The translations under genes were made by a program, and so were the position numbers. DNA of 25,127 bases, from positions 1 through 25,127 of the forward strand of contig DMSQ01000022.1 in the NCBI GenBank assembly GCA_003457135.1, read 5' to 3'. Below the pieces are notes generated by a model. The model did no database searches and was not told where the DNA came from. It saw only the letters and a list, made by a program, of their open reading frames with translations. The first letter of the stretch is position 1. Each line of letters begins with the position of its first letter. This stretch comes from Prolixibacteraceae bacterium (GTDB taxonomy: Bacteria; Bacteroidota; Bacteroidia; Bacteroidales; Prolixibacteraceae). Below, one piece after another: positions 8,240-17,150 of the stretch.

Positions 8240-9756
8240 TGGGAAAAGTAAAATCACATCAAAAGTTGCCTACAGAATGGAACGAAAGAGAAATACTTCG
8301 AAACAAGGGGCAGTTCTGGACACCAAGTTGGGTGGCTGATACAATGGTTGCTTATGTTTCTGAAAATACGGATTTAGTTTTTGACCCTGCTTCAGGAAGA
8401 GGTGCATTTTATGAAGCGCTGTTGAAAATAGATAAACCAAAGATTTCATTTTATGGAACTGACATTGATGATGAAGTTTTGGCTGATGACATTTACAATC
8501 ACAAAAACTGTTTCGTTGAAAAAAGAGATTTTATCAAAAATCCGCCCGAAAGAAAATTCAAAGCAATAGTCGCAAATCCTCCTTATATCAGACATCATCG
8601 AATTAACGAGGATACAAAAATTCATCTTAAAAAACTTTCCGAAAGCATTACAGGTGACACCATTGACGGCAGGGCAGGTTATCACATTTACTTTTTTATT
8701 CAAGCATTAAATCTTTTAGAACAAGACGGCAAACTTGCATTCATAATGCCTGCGGACACGTGCGAAGGAAAATTTTCAAAGAATTTATGGAAATGGATTT
8801 CAGAAAAATTTTGTATCGAAGGTGTAATCACTTTTGACGAAAAGGCTACACCTTTTCCAAATGTTGATACCAACGCAATTGTTTTCTTAATCAAAAACGC
8901 AAAACCCAATAAAACTCTTCATTGGATAAGAGCTAATGAAGCATATTCCACCGACCTTTTCAATCTTATTTGCTCAGACTTTAAACTCCAGAAGTTTGAA
9001 ACTATTGATGTCATAAGCCGGCAACTTAAGGAAGGAATTGCCACTGGGTTTTCCAGATCAGAACAAAATCATAACGGTTTCAAATTTCATTTAAACGACT
9101 TTGCGAATGTTATGAGAGGTATAGCCACCGGTTCAAATGAGTTTTTCTTTCTGACAGCTCTACAAGTAAAAGAGTTGGGTATTTCAAAAGAGTTTTTAAA
9201 GAGAGCAGTCGGTAGAACGAAAGATGTAACTGAAAATATTTTGACTTTAAAAGATGTTGAACAATTGGAAAAGGCAAATCGTCCTACATTTTTGCTTTCA
9301 ATTAACGGAAATGACAAACTACCGGATGCCATTACGAATTATCTAAAAGTCGGAGTAGAAATGGGTTTGCCCAACAGGGCGCTAATTCAGCAACGCAAAC
9401 CATGGTATAAAATGGAAAAACGTGAAGTGCCGCCATTGTTGTTTGCATACCTCGGACGACGCAATACAAGGTTTATAAAAAACGAAGCTGGAGTTTTGCC
9501 ATTAACAGGTTTCCTTTGTGTTTACCCTATTTATAACGACAAAGAATTTGTTGATAAGCTTTGTCAGGCACTTAATCATCCTGACACTTTAGAAAACCTA
9601 AAGCTTGTCGGGAAAAGTTACGGTTCTGGAGCAGTCAAAGTTGAGCCGGGTAATCTGGGCAAACTTCCTATACCAGAACATATCGTAAAACTGTTCGACT
9701 TAAAACGGCCATACAAAACAGCAACCGGACAACTTGAAATTTTCAGAGAACCATAA
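8239..9756 (+). CDS. Type II DNA adenine-N6 methyltransferase
   Basis: The protein has 505 residues. The motifs come in gamma-class order: motif X-like 'KGQFWTPSWVADTMV' (23-37), AdoMet-binding motif I 'FDPASGRGAFYEA' (48-60), motif II/III-like 'YGTDIDDEVLADD', then catalytic motif IV N113-P-P-Y116 in 'VANPPYIRHHRI'. A long C-terminal part (about 250-480) would hold target recognition. Length and motif order match M.PstI/M.BsuBI/M.HincII-type enzymes that methylate adenine in short palindromes. It protects host DNA against the nuclease encoded upstream. Its ATG overlaps the nuclease stop by one base. No C (controller) gene is visible. The recognition sequence cannot be read from the protein. 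Confidence 0.92.
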   Translation: MGKVKSHQKLPTEWNEREILRNKGQFWTPSWVADTMVAYVSENTDLVFDPASGRGAFYEALLKIDKPKISFYGTDIDDEVLADDIYNHKNCFVEKRDFIKNPPERKFKAIVANPPYIRHHRINEDTKIHLKKLSESITGDTIDGRAGYHIYFFIQALNLLEQDGKLAFIMPADTCEGKFSKNLWKWISEKFCIEGVITFDEKATPFPNVDTNAIVFLIKNAKPNKTLHWIRANEAYSTDLFNLICSDFKLQKFETIDVISRQLKEGIATGFSRSEQNHNGFKFHLNDFANVMRGIATGSNEFFFLTALQVKELGISKEFLKRAVGRTKDVTENILTLKDVEQLEKANRPTFLLSINGNDKLPDAITNYLKVGVEMGLPNRALIQQRKPWYKMEKREVPPLLFAYLGRRNTRFIKNEAGVLPLTGFLCVYPIYNDKEFVDKLCQALNHPDTLENLKLVGKSYGSGAVKVEPGNLGKLPIPEHIVKLFDLKRPYKTATGQLEIFREP

Positions 9757-9807
9757 ATCAAGGTACGAAAAAAGGGGAACGTCTGCCAATAAAACATTCT
9801 CTGAATC

Positions 9808-10506
9808 ATGAAAAACTCATTCGGCAAATTCATTTTTCGATTGATCTGGAAAATCATAATCTGGTTTTTCGGAATTTCCCTGTTTTTGGTGGTTCTCTAC
9901 CGGTTTGTTCCGGTTCCCCTTACCTATTTAATGTTTATCCGCTGTGGTGAACAATTGTTTGCCGGAAAAGAACTTCGGCTAAAACACGATTGGATTTCGA
10001 TTGACGAAATTTCACCAAACCTGCAACTGGCCGTGGTTTGCAGCGAAGACCAGAATTTCATGAACCACTCCGGATTTGACATCGAAGCGATTGAACGTTC
10101 GGTTGAAACTGCTAAAAATGGCACAAAACGGGTAAAAGGGGCCAGCACCATTTCTCAGCAAACTGCAAAAAACGTCTTCCTGTGGCCTGACCGAAGCTGG
10201 GTTCGCAAGGGTTTCGAAGTGTATTTCACAGTATTGATTGAACTGATGTGGAGCAAAGAACGCATCATGGAAGTTTATCTCAACAGTATTGAAATGGGAG
10301 ACGGAATTTATGGCGCTGAAGCAGCAGCAAATTTCTACTGGAAAACTTCGGCTAAAAACCTCTCACAAACCCAGGCTGCAGCGATTGCAGCAGTGTTGCC
10401 CAATCCCCGTAAATACAGCGCCAATCCTCCCGGGCCATACGTTCAGGAAAGGATTGGCTGGATTGTTGGGCAAATGGGACAATGGGGAACATTAAGATTT
10501 AAATGA
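9808..10506 (+). CDS. mtgA: Monofunctional biosynthetic peptidoglycan transglycosylase
   Basis: The 232-residue GT51 enzyme polymerises lipid II into glycan strands on the outer face of the inner membrane. One N-terminal transmembrane segment (about 13-31, IWKIIIWFFGISLFLVVLY) anchors it. The GT51 motifs are all present: catalytic E80 in 'VVCSEDQNFMNHSGFD', 'KGASTISQQTAKNVFLW' (110-126), 'RKGFEVYFTVLIELMWSKERIMEVYLN' split over 133-159, and 'GIYGAEAAANFYW'. No transpeptidase domain follows, so it is the monofunctional form. It starts 51 bases after the methyltransferase gene and is followed by a terminator at 10601-10628. Before arrival of the R-M pair it may have been the direct neighbour of alaS. 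Confidence 0.95.
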   Translation: MKNSFGKFIFRLIWKIIIWFFGISLFLVVLYRFVPVPLTYLMFIRCGEQLFAGKELRLKHDWISIDEISPNLQLAVVCSEDQNFMNHSGFDIEAIERSVETAKNGTKRVKGASTISQQTAKNVFLWPDRSWVRKGFEVYFTVLIELMWSKERIMEVYLNSIEMGDGIYGAEAAANFYWKTSAKNLSQTQAAAIAAVLPNPRKYSANPPGPYVQERIGWIVGQMGQWGTLRFK

Positions 10507-10600
10507 CAACAGCAAATTTTACAAGGTGCCAGAAACCGAACAATTTTTCCAAAATCCATTCAATACTTACAACAGAATGCTGCTTACATCTGTTATATAC

Positions 10601-10628
10601 AAAGTCCGTCCAAAAAACGGACTTTTTT
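10601..10628 (+). terminator. Rho-independent terminator after mtgA
   Basis: AAAGTCCGT (10601-10609) pairs with ACGGACTTT (10617-10625) around a 7-base loop. Including the stem end, a run of six T follows. It separates mtgA from the cytochrome c assembly gene. Confidence 0.85.
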
Positions 10629-10674
10629 CTGATATGAAAATCTAATTCTATATTCCTGATAAAAACATTTACTG

Positions 10675-13600
10675 ATGAAAAAATTTTTGAATTTCCTGTT
10701 TTCCTTCCCTTTTATGGGATTTTTGCTGCTTATTCTGGCTTTTTCGATGGCCATTGCCACTTTTGTTGAGAGCAGTTACGGCACAGAAGCAGCACAGGGA
10801 TTAATCTATAAAGCTTTCTGGTTTGAACTTATACTACTGTTATTGGGTATTAATCTGATGGTCAATTTTATCCGTCACAAAATGTATAGCAGGCAGCGAA
10901 TTGCAATGGGATTATTCCATATTTCGTTTATCATCATTGTGATTGGTGCGGCCATAACACGATACATCAGTTTTGAAGGGGTCATGCATATCCGCGAAGG
11001 TCAGTCTTCCGATTTCATACTATCATCTGAAGATTATCTGACCATCAAAAATGGCAATCAAACTGTTAACTCTACTGTACTTCTTTCAGAACTTTCCTAT
11101 AAAGGATTTGATGAAAAAATGAATATCAATGGCAGATCATACCGGGTAAAATCGGTTGGATTCATTAAAAATGCAATACGCAATGTGGTTGAAGATCCTG
11201 CCGGAACTGAAATGATTGATTTTGTGATATCGCAGGGACAGGGACGCGAAAATCTGGTCTTTTCGAAAGGGGATCAGATTAACCTCGGAAATGTAATAGT
11301 AGGTTATGAAAAGTCAGGGGCAAATTTTCAATTTTTCAACCGTGCCGACAAACTGTTTTTAGTTTCTGACCGACAGGTTGAGATTCGTTCCATGAGCGGA
11401 GATGAAGCTCAAGTGGTACAGTCAAATGATACAATACCCGTGGAAACCATGCAATTGTATGCTTTTGATGGATACCTGCTTCTGGTAAAGAATTTTTATA
11501 CCCATGCCTCGATGAGTGTTGCAAAAGATGCAACCGGAAATGCCTCAGAAGATGCCGTAGTGCTGGAAATTTCGGATGGATCGAACAAACAGATTGTAAA
11601 TGTTCTGGGCCGCCACGGACAAAAAGGTGAGCCAATTACCGCATCAATCGGCAATTCGCCCGTCGAATTTACTTATGGAGCTGAACCGATCTACTTGCCA
11701 TTCTCCCTGCAACTGACCGACTTCCAGATGGAAAAATATCCGGGATCGGATAGTCCATCATCGTTTGCCAGCGAATTGGTTTTAATTGACCGTGAGCGAA
11801 ATGTCAATCGCAATGTCAGGGTTTTCATGAATAATACGCTCAATTACCGGGGATACAAATTCTTCCAGTCGTCATACGATCAGGATGAAGCTGGAACAGT
11901 GCTTTCGGTCAATGCCGATATGCTGGGCACTGGGGTAACCTATACCGGATATTTCCTGTTGGCGCTCGGAATGATATTGTCTTTATTCAGTAAAAAGTCG
12001 TATTTCCAATTACAGGTTCACCGCTTAAAACAATATTCAAAACAAGCCGGGATAGTCATATTCGCGCTGTTGGCATTAAATACGGGTTCAGCTTATGCTG
12101 ACAGTTCTGAAATTGCTTCAATTCCAAAAATTGACCAGGGAATCCTTGATGATTTTTCCAAATTGTGGATTCAGGGTCCGGACGGAAGGATTGAACCAGT
12201 TTCAACACTGGCTTCCGAATTACTCCGGAAAGTAAGCCGAAAGTCTGACTTCTACGGACGGACAGGTGAGGAAGTGATGTTGGGCTTATATTTAAATCCT
12301 GAACTCTGGCGAAACGTTTCGCTGGTGAAAGTGGACAATGAACAGCTCAAAAGTGAACTTGGAGTTACAGAATCCCGTATCCCGCTCACCGCATTTTTTG
12401 ACGAAACCGGAAATTACAAACTCATTGAGAAGGCGAAAGCGGCATTTAATAAAATGCCCGCGTTCCGCAATGTCTATGAAAAAGAAATCATCAATGTTGA
12501 CGAAAGGGTGAATATTTGCTTTATGATCGTTAACGGCGACATGTTTTCCTTATTTCCGGGGCGGTTAAAAGAAACCAAATGGTGGGCTTCAGGAAGCGCT
12601 CCGGTGGGGCTAGATACGGCTGATTCATTGTTCATAAACCGTGGATTTCAACTGCTCAAGGAATCTTTGGTCCAGAAAGGGGAAATCAATGGCCGGCAAA
12701 TAATAGCCAGTATTGCTGCATATCAATCGAAATATGCCTCCGCTTATCTTCCTTCCGAAACCAAAAAGAAAGTCGAAATATTCTATAATTCCATGAATCC
12801 GTTTAAACGGGTATTCCCGTTCTATCTACTGGTTGGGTTCATTTTGATCGCCGTCTTATTTGTCAATATTTTCAGGCAAAAAACAATGGGTGTAAAAGTC
12901 CGCACGGCATTTACGGTATTAATCGGACTCGGTTTTTTAATCCATACAGGAGGACTTGTTTTACGATGGTATGTTTCTGGTCATGCGCCCTGGTCGAATG
13001 GATACGAATCAATGGTGTATGTAGCCTGGGCTTCGATGCTGGCCGGAATGATATTTGGACGGAAATACCCGATGGTAATTGGTACGGCTGCCATGCTTGC
13101 AGGGATTATCCTGTTTGTTGCCCACCTCAACTGGATGAATCCTGAGATTACCCATCTGGTTCCGGTTTTGGATTCGTATTGGCTGATGATCCACGTAGCC
13201 ATCATCACTGCAAGTTATGGGTTCATCGGAATGAGCGCTTTTATCGGCTTGCTGGTGTTGGCGCTGTATTGCATCAGCAATCCTGAAAACAGTAAAAACA
13301 TCAAAGGTCTGGTACTTCAATTAACAGCCATCAGCGAAATGTCGGTGACAGTTGGGTTGTATTTGTTGACAATCGGAACATTTCTTGGAGGTGTTTGGGC
13401 CAACGAAAGCTGGGGCCGGTACTGGGGCTGGGATGCCAAAGAAACCTGGGCATTGATAACCGTGGTTATTTATTCGTTTATTGCACATATGCGGCTCATT
13501 CCATCGTTAAAAGGAATTTACAATTATACAATAGCCTCGGTACTTGGTTTTGCCTCGGTGCTGATGACCTACTTTGGCGTTAATTATTACCTCAGCGGAT

Positions 13601-13725
13601 TGCATTCTTACGGTCGTGGATCAGTTGATTCGGTTCACTGGTCTGTCTTCGTAATGATTGCTGTAATTGCTGCCGTCATGATTATTTCAAATTTCAAACA
13701 AAAGAATCTGGAATTTGAAAAATAA
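10675..13725 (+). CDS. Fused ResB-CcsA cytochrome c synthase (CcsBA, System II)
   Basis: The protein has 1016 residues. The N-terminal part is ResB/CcsB-like, with membrane segments near 5-25, 42-62 and 77-100, a large soluble domain (about 100-430), and a further membrane segment near 425-442. A second soluble stretch (about 485-705) precedes a multi-span CcsA region. The CcsA hallmark is the tryptophan-rich heme-binding (WWD-type) motif, W913-GRYWGW-D920 in 'WANESWGRYWGWDAKETW', flanked by histidines such as those in 'LIHTGGLVL' and 'FIAHMRL'. CcsBA exports heme and attaches it to CxxCH motifs of c-type cytochromes outside the cytoplasm. Fusion of both subunits is common in Bacteroidota. 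The monoheme protein encoded at 15814-16482 is a possible client. Confidence 0.93.
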   Translation: MKKFLNFLFSFPFMGFLLLILAFSMAIATFVESSYGTEAAQGLIYKAFWFELILLLLGINLMVNFIRHKMYSRQRIAMGLFHISFIIIVIGAAITRYISFEGVMHIREGQSSDFILSSEDYLTIKNGNQTVNSTVLLSELSYKGFDEKMNINGRSYRVKSVGFIKNAIRNVVEDPAGTEMIDFVISQGQGRENLVFSKGDQINLGNVIVGYEKSGANFQFFNRADKLFLVSDRQVEIRSMSGDEAQVVQSNDTIPVETMQLYAFDGYLLLVKNFYTHASMSVAKDATGNASEDAVVLEISDGSNKQIVNVLGRHGQKGEPITASIGNSPVEFTYGAEPIYLPFSLQLTDFQMEKYPGSDSPSSFASELVLIDRERNVNRNVRVFMNNTLNYRGYKFFQSSYDQDEAGTVLSVNADMLGTGVTYTGYFLLALGMILSLFSKKSYFQLQVHRLKQYSKQAGIVIFALLALNTGSAYADSSEIASIPKIDQGILDDFSKLWIQGPDGRIEPVSTLASELLRKVSRKSDFYGRTGEEVMLGLYLNPELWRNVSLVKVDNEQLKSELGVTESRIPLTAFFDETGNYKLIEKAKAAFNKMPAFRNVYEKEIINVDERVNICFMIVNGDMFSLFPGRLKETKWWASGSAPVGLDTADSLFINRGFQLLKESLVQKGEINGRQIIASIAAYQSKYASAYLPSETKKKVEIFYNSMNPFKRVFPFYLLVGFILIAVLFVNIFRQKTMGVKVRTAFTVLIGLGFLIHTGGLVLRWYVSGHAPWSNGYESMVYVAWASMLAGMIFGRKYPMVIGTAAMLAGIILFVAHLNWMNPEITHLVPVLDSYWLMIHVAIITASYGFIGMSAFIGLLVLALYCISNPENSKNIKGLVLQLTAISEMSVTVGLYLLTIGTFLGGVWANESWGRYWGWDAKETWALITVVIYSFIAHMRLIPSLKGIYNYTIASVLGFASVLMTYFGVNYYLSGLHSYGRGSVDSVHWSVFVMIAVIAAVMIISNFKQKNLEFEK

Positions 13726-13794
13726 ACAAAAATCAAAAATTTATTATCCCGAAACTTCAGTAATAAATTGATTGCAAATTACTGATATTCAAGA

Positions 13795-13832
13795 CTACAT
13801 CCGGCAACCTGAACCTCAGTTTCCGGATGTAG
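13795..13832. repeat. 10-bp inverted repeat after ccsBA
   Basis: CTACATCCGG (13795-13804) and CCGGATGTAG (13823-13832) form a perfect 10-bp stem with an 18-base loop. No T run follows, so this is not a typical intrinsic terminator. It could be a transcript-end hairpin, a protein-binding palindrome or a small mobile repeat. It is in the 191-base gap before the acyl-CoA ligase gene. Confidence 0.6.
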
Positions 13833-13885
13833 GTAAATATTGAATTTTGGCCTTTCATTCATACCTCAAAATAGTTTTATATTTA

Positions 13886-13893
13886 TATGTTTG
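13886..13893 (+). promoter_or_regulatory. Candidate -7 element for the acyl-CoA ligase gene
   Basis: TATGTTTG matches TAnnTTTG and lies 24 bases before the ATG at 13917. No TTG is seen at the usual upstream spacing, so the call rests on the -7 element and its position. Confidence 0.4.
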
Positions 13894-13916
13894 TCAACTA
13901 ACCAAACGATAAAACT

Positions 13917-15782
13917 ATGGAAATAGAGGTAAAAAGAACTTTTGATATTCTGGATAAGTATCTACAGGAATTCCCGCGAAAAGAAGCTTTGGGTGGTAAA
14001 AACGGTGGTGATTGGTATGTGTACAGTACGGCCGAATACGTTGAAAAATCGTATCAGTTTGCATTTGGCTTAATGGCATTAGGTCTGAAAAAAGGAGACA
14101 AAGTAGCCACGGTGACTAACAATCGTCCGGAATGGAATTTTGCCGATATGGGCCTGGCCATGACCGGAATTGTACATGTCCCGATTTACCCGACCATTGG
14201 CGAGGCAGAGTACAGCTATATTCTTGAACATGCCGAAATTAAACTTCTGCTTGTTGGCGACAATAAGCTATACGAAAAATTAGCCCCGATAGCTGCCGGT
14301 TTGCCTGAAATTAACAACATCTTCTCGTTTGACAAGATTGATGGAGTGAAAAACTATGATGAAATCCTTCAGCTGGGGAAAAGCCATCAGGAAGAATTAT
14401 CAGGGAAACTGGAACAAATTAAAAAGGATATTGATCCTGATGATCTGGCAACGATTATTTACACTTCAGGAACAACGGGCGTTCCAAAGGGAGTGATGCT
14501 GACACATACCAATCTGGTGTCGAATTTTGTGGCCCATTCAAAAATGCACCATTTGGGCAAAGATCACCATGTAATCAGTTTCCTTCCGCTTTGCCATGTA
14601 TTGGAACGAAGCGTAAATTACCATTTTCAGTACAAGGGAATGGGTATCTATTACGTTGGTAATATGGGTCAAATTGTTACGGCCCTTAAGGAAATCAGGC
14701 CACACATGTTCTGCGCGGTACCACGCTTGCTCGAACGGATATACGATGGATTTGTGTCGAAAGGCAAAGAGTTGACCGGCTTGAAAAAGTTGATTTATTT
14801 CTGGGCGCTCAGCCTGACCCGGCACTTTGAAAACAACAAAAAATACAATTTATTTCTGAAACTCAGGATCAAACTGGCCGACAAGCTGATTTACTCCAAA
14901 TGGCGTGAAGCACTGGGTGGTAATATCGTTTACATTGTTTCGGGAGGAGCTGCCTTGCAGCCACGAATTGCCCGGTTATTTGGGATGGCCGGAATGTTGA
15001 ACCTCGAAGGATACGGCCTGACTGAAACTTCGCCGGTAATTGCTGTAAACAATCCGTCAACCCGTGAAATGAAAATTGGCACTGTTGGAGCAGTTTTGGA
15101 AAGTATTAAACTGAAGTTTGGAGAAGACGGTGAGATTATGGTAAAAGGGCCCGGCGTTATGACCGGTTACTACAAAGCTCCCGATTTAACTGCGGAAGTG
15201 ATTGATGAAGAAGGATGGTTCCATACCGGCGATATTGGTATTCTGGAAGACGGTAAATACCTTAAGATTACTGACCGGAAAAAGGAAATGTTTAAGCTTT
15301 CGGGCGGTAAATATATTGCACCTCAAATGATAGAAAATAAGTTGAAAGCATCATTTTTTATTGAACAGGTCATGGTGATCGGGGCCAGCGAAAAATTTGC
15401 CAGCGCACTGATTTCCCCTAATTTTGTTTACCTGCACGATTGGTGCAGCCATCGGAATATTCACTTTTTTGATAATCAGGATTTGATCCATAAGACAGAA
15501 GTATTGGCACAGTTTCAGCGTGAAGTGGCTGCCATTAATAAAACAATGGGCGAACACGAGGAGATCAAGCGGTTCCGCCTGGTCTGCGACGAATGGACCC
15601 CGCAAACCGGAGAACTGTCGCAAACACTGAAATTGAAACGAGAATACGTGGCCAACCAGTACAAAACCATCATCGGCGAGATTTATTCCGTTTCGAAGGT
15701 ACAGCCGGGAGGAAAATTCAGACTGCCGAAGATAAACCTGAATTTCGATATTATAGGATTCATCAAACGACTCAAGCTGTAG
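13917..15782 (+). CDS. Long-chain acyl-CoA synthetase (AMP-forming)
   Basis: The 621-residue member of the ANL (AMP-binding) family activates fatty acids with ATP to acyl-AMP and then acyl-CoA. Motifs: P-loop 'YTSGTTGVPKGVMLTH' beginning at Y182, 'GYGLTETSPVIAV' beginning at residue 365, 'WFHTGDIG' with the catalytic-type aspartate, and hinge 'ITDRKKEMFKLSGGKYIAP' with the conserved lysine-rich A10-like segment. The long form with 'PLCHVLERSVNYHFQYKG' resembles bacterial FAA1/FadD15-type ligases rather than short-chain enzymes. There is no signal peptide; it is cytoplasmic or peripheral to the membrane. The next gene starts 31 bases downstream. Exact chain-length preference is not readable. 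Confidence 0.93.
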   Translation: MEIEVKRTFDILDKYLQEFPRKEALGGKNGGDWYVYSTAEYVEKSYQFAFGLMALGLKKGDKVATVTNNRPEWNFADMGLAMTGIVHVPIYPTIGEAEYSYILEHAEIKLLLVGDNKLYEKLAPIAAGLPEINNIFSFDKIDGVKNYDEILQLGKSHQEELSGKLEQIKKDIDPDDLATIIYTSGTTGVPKGVMLTHTNLVSNFVAHSKMHHLGKDHHVISFLPLCHVLERSVNYHFQYKGMGIYYVGNMGQIVTALKEIRPHMFCAVPRLLERIYDGFVSKGKELTGLKKLIYFWALSLTRHFENNKKYNLFLKLRIKLADKLIYSKWREALGGNIVYIVSGGAALQPRIARLFGMAGMLNLEGYGLTETSPVIAVNNPSTREMKIGTVGAVLESIKLKFGEDGEIMVKGPGVMTGYYKAPDLTAEVIDEEGWFHTGDIGILEDGKYLKITDRKKEMFKLSGGKYIAPQMIENKLKASFFIEQVMVIGASEKFASALISPNFVYLHDWCSHRNIHFFDNQDLIHKTEVLAQFQREVAAINKTMGEHEEIKRFRLVCDEWTPQTGELSQTLKLKREYVANQYKTIIGEIYSVSKVQPGGKFRLPKINLNFDIIGFIKRLKL

Positions 15783-15813
15783 GATAAAGAGTTTAACTTC
15801 AAATTCAATATTT

Positions 15814-16482
15814 ATGAAAACAAAAACTATTGCTTTGACAATTATTCTGACGATGGGTATAACCATAAGCCAGTTTGTGGGTACTAAAAATTATTTTCAT
15901 CCTGAATTTAACGAAAACAAAAACAGCAACGGGATGGCATTTGCTTATCCGCCCGGGGTCGGTATTCTTGGCAAATCAACAAGTTGTTTGTCGTGTCATA
16001 TCAACAATGGTTCGTGGAGCGATGAATCAAATAATATCATCGACATTATTGACAAAGACACCAAAAAATCATTGAAACAAACTGACGGAAGTTTTCAAAT
16101 AGAAGTAAAAAGGTTTGAAGCAAAGACGGTGCTTACAGTTATCGGACGAAAAGTTGACGACAAATTGGAAATGCCATACCGTAACGCCTGGCTTTACATT
16201 GACCCGAAAACAATCCAAACAAATTCGCTTTCAAAATTTGCTCCGGGATGGGAGTGTAATTTGCAAATGGCCTGCAGGGTAGTTGGCGATAAATTAGACG
16301 GATTTGAAAATGCAACAATTACTTCCCTGCCTATGACAATCAGACCTTTGGACGCTGCTCAAAATTCCGAACTGTCGTTGCAGGTAATGCTGACAAAAGG
16401 AGAATCACAAAAAGGAAACGCAAAGGAAGGCATGAAAGGGAATTATTTTGAAAAGAGAGTAATGCTTAAAGTTGTGGATTAA
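15814..16482 (+). CDS. Exported monoheme c-type protein of unknown function
   Basis: The protein has 222 residues. The N-terminus 'MKTKTIALTIILTMGITISQ' is a likely signal peptide or anchor. A single heme-attachment motif C58-LS-C61-H62 follows in 'KSTSCLSCHINNGSW'. The remainder has beta-type character ('LTVIGRKVDDKLEMPYRNAWLYIDP') and one extra pair of cysteines in 'WECNLQMACRVVG'. No recognised enzyme domain is seen. The CxxCH implies heme attachment outside the cytoplasm by CcsBA, whose gene is about 2 kb upstream on the same strand. It follows the acyl-CoA ligase gene by 31 bases, so cotranscription is possible but a functional link is not evident. A sixth-coordinate ligand cannot be assigned. 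Confidence 0.7.
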   Translation: MKTKTIALTIILTMGITISQFVGTKNYFHPEFNENKNSNGMAFAYPPGVGILGKSTSCLSCHINNGSWSDESNNIIDIIDKDTKKSLKQTDGSFQIEVKRFEAKTVLTVIGRKVDDKLEMPYRNAWLYIDPKTIQTNSLSKFAPGWECNLQMACRVVGDKLDGFENATITSLPMTIRPLDAAQNSELSLQVMLTKGESQKGNAKEGMKGNYFEKRVMLKVVD

Positions 16483-16615
16483 ACCCGAAACGACCTGATA
16501 TAGAACCACTGGCTTACACAGCCATTGCGTAAAGGATTAGTATAAGGAGATTCGGCACGAAAATCAGTGAATTGGTCGTTTGCAAATATACCCCAGCATT
16601 TTAACAGATATCCGA

Positions 16616-16993
16616 ATGAATCTAAATGCTCCAAACACCATAGACGAGTATATCGCAGGTTTTCCTGATGAAATACAAAGAATTTTAAATCAGGTCAGGT
16701 CCACCATCAGGCAGGCAGCTCCGGAAGCGGAAGAATCCATTAGCTACGGAATGCCTGCTTATCAATTAAATGGGAGGCCATTGGTTTATTTTGCCGGATT
16801 TAAAAATCACATCGGCTTTTATGCCACGCCAACAGGTCATTCAGAGTTTGCAAAAGAACTTTCAAAATACAAACAAGGAAAAGGTTCGGTTCAGTTCCCA
16901 ATTGACCAGCCCATGCCGCTTGAACTAATCGCACAAATTGTAGAATTCAGGGCATTTGAAAATCTGGAAAAGGGGAAAGCGAAGAAGAAATAA
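16616..16993 (+). CDS. DUF1801/YdhG-like domain protein
   Basis: The protein has 125 residues with the ATG at 16616; an upstream in-frame TTG at 16580 would add twelve residues not expected in the family, so the ATG is preferred. The sequence has the family pattern 'TIDEYIAGFPDEIQRILNQVRSTIRQAAPEAEESISYGMPAYQ', split here only for description, followed by 'GRPLVYFAGFKNHIGFYATP', and a C-terminal helix with a lysine-rich end (EKGKAKKK). Some relatives are annotated as frataxin-like iron chaperones (YdhG), but the family is functionally poorly defined. It is a stand-alone small cytoplasmic protein. The 133 bases before it hold nothing I can identify. Confidence 0.85.
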   Translation: MNLNAPNTIDEYIAGFPDEIQRILNQVRSTIRQAAPEAEESISYGMPAYQLNGRPLVYFAGFKNHIGFYATPTGHSEFAKELSKYKQGKGSVQFPIDQPMPLELIAQIVEFRAFENLEKGKAKKK

Positions 16994-17037
16994 ATGACAA
17001 CTGCTGAACTAAATGGACTCAAACTGAAATTAATTAG

Positions 17038-17100
17038 CCCCGGTAGCCATCGGGACGAAGAGCAACTCTTCGCAGGAAGATTATCGGGAAGCTCCTTCCC
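17038..17100. repeat. Compact block of three stem-loops
   Basis: 17038-17055 is an imperfect palindrome (CCCCGGTAGCCATCGGGA). 17056-17072 is CGAAGAG-CAA-CTCTTCG, a perfect 7-bp stem. 17086-17100 is GGGAAG-CTC-CTTCCC, a perfect 6-bp stem. They are head to tail with almost no spacer between the first two. The block is GC-rich relative to its surroundings and lies between the DUF1801 gene and the ParDE module, so it may be a mobile repeat or a structured RNA. No T run follows. Confidence 0.55.
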
Positions 17101-17150
17101 TGTTTGTAGTTGCAGGATGATCTTCGGAATTAAAAAATACGATGCTAAGC

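Noticed and set aside
13795..13832. Intrinsic terminator of ccsBA
   Set aside because: The 10-bp stem is good, but the loop is long and no T run follows, so it was reported as an inverted repeat instead.
15351..15866. 171-codon open frame on the minus strand
   Set aside because: Antisense to the 3' end of the acyl-CoA ligase gene and the start of the monoheme protein gene; hydrophobic shadow only.
16580..16615. TTG start upstream of the DUF1801 gene
   Set aside because: It would add twelve residues before the family's usual beginning; the ATG at 16616 fits better.
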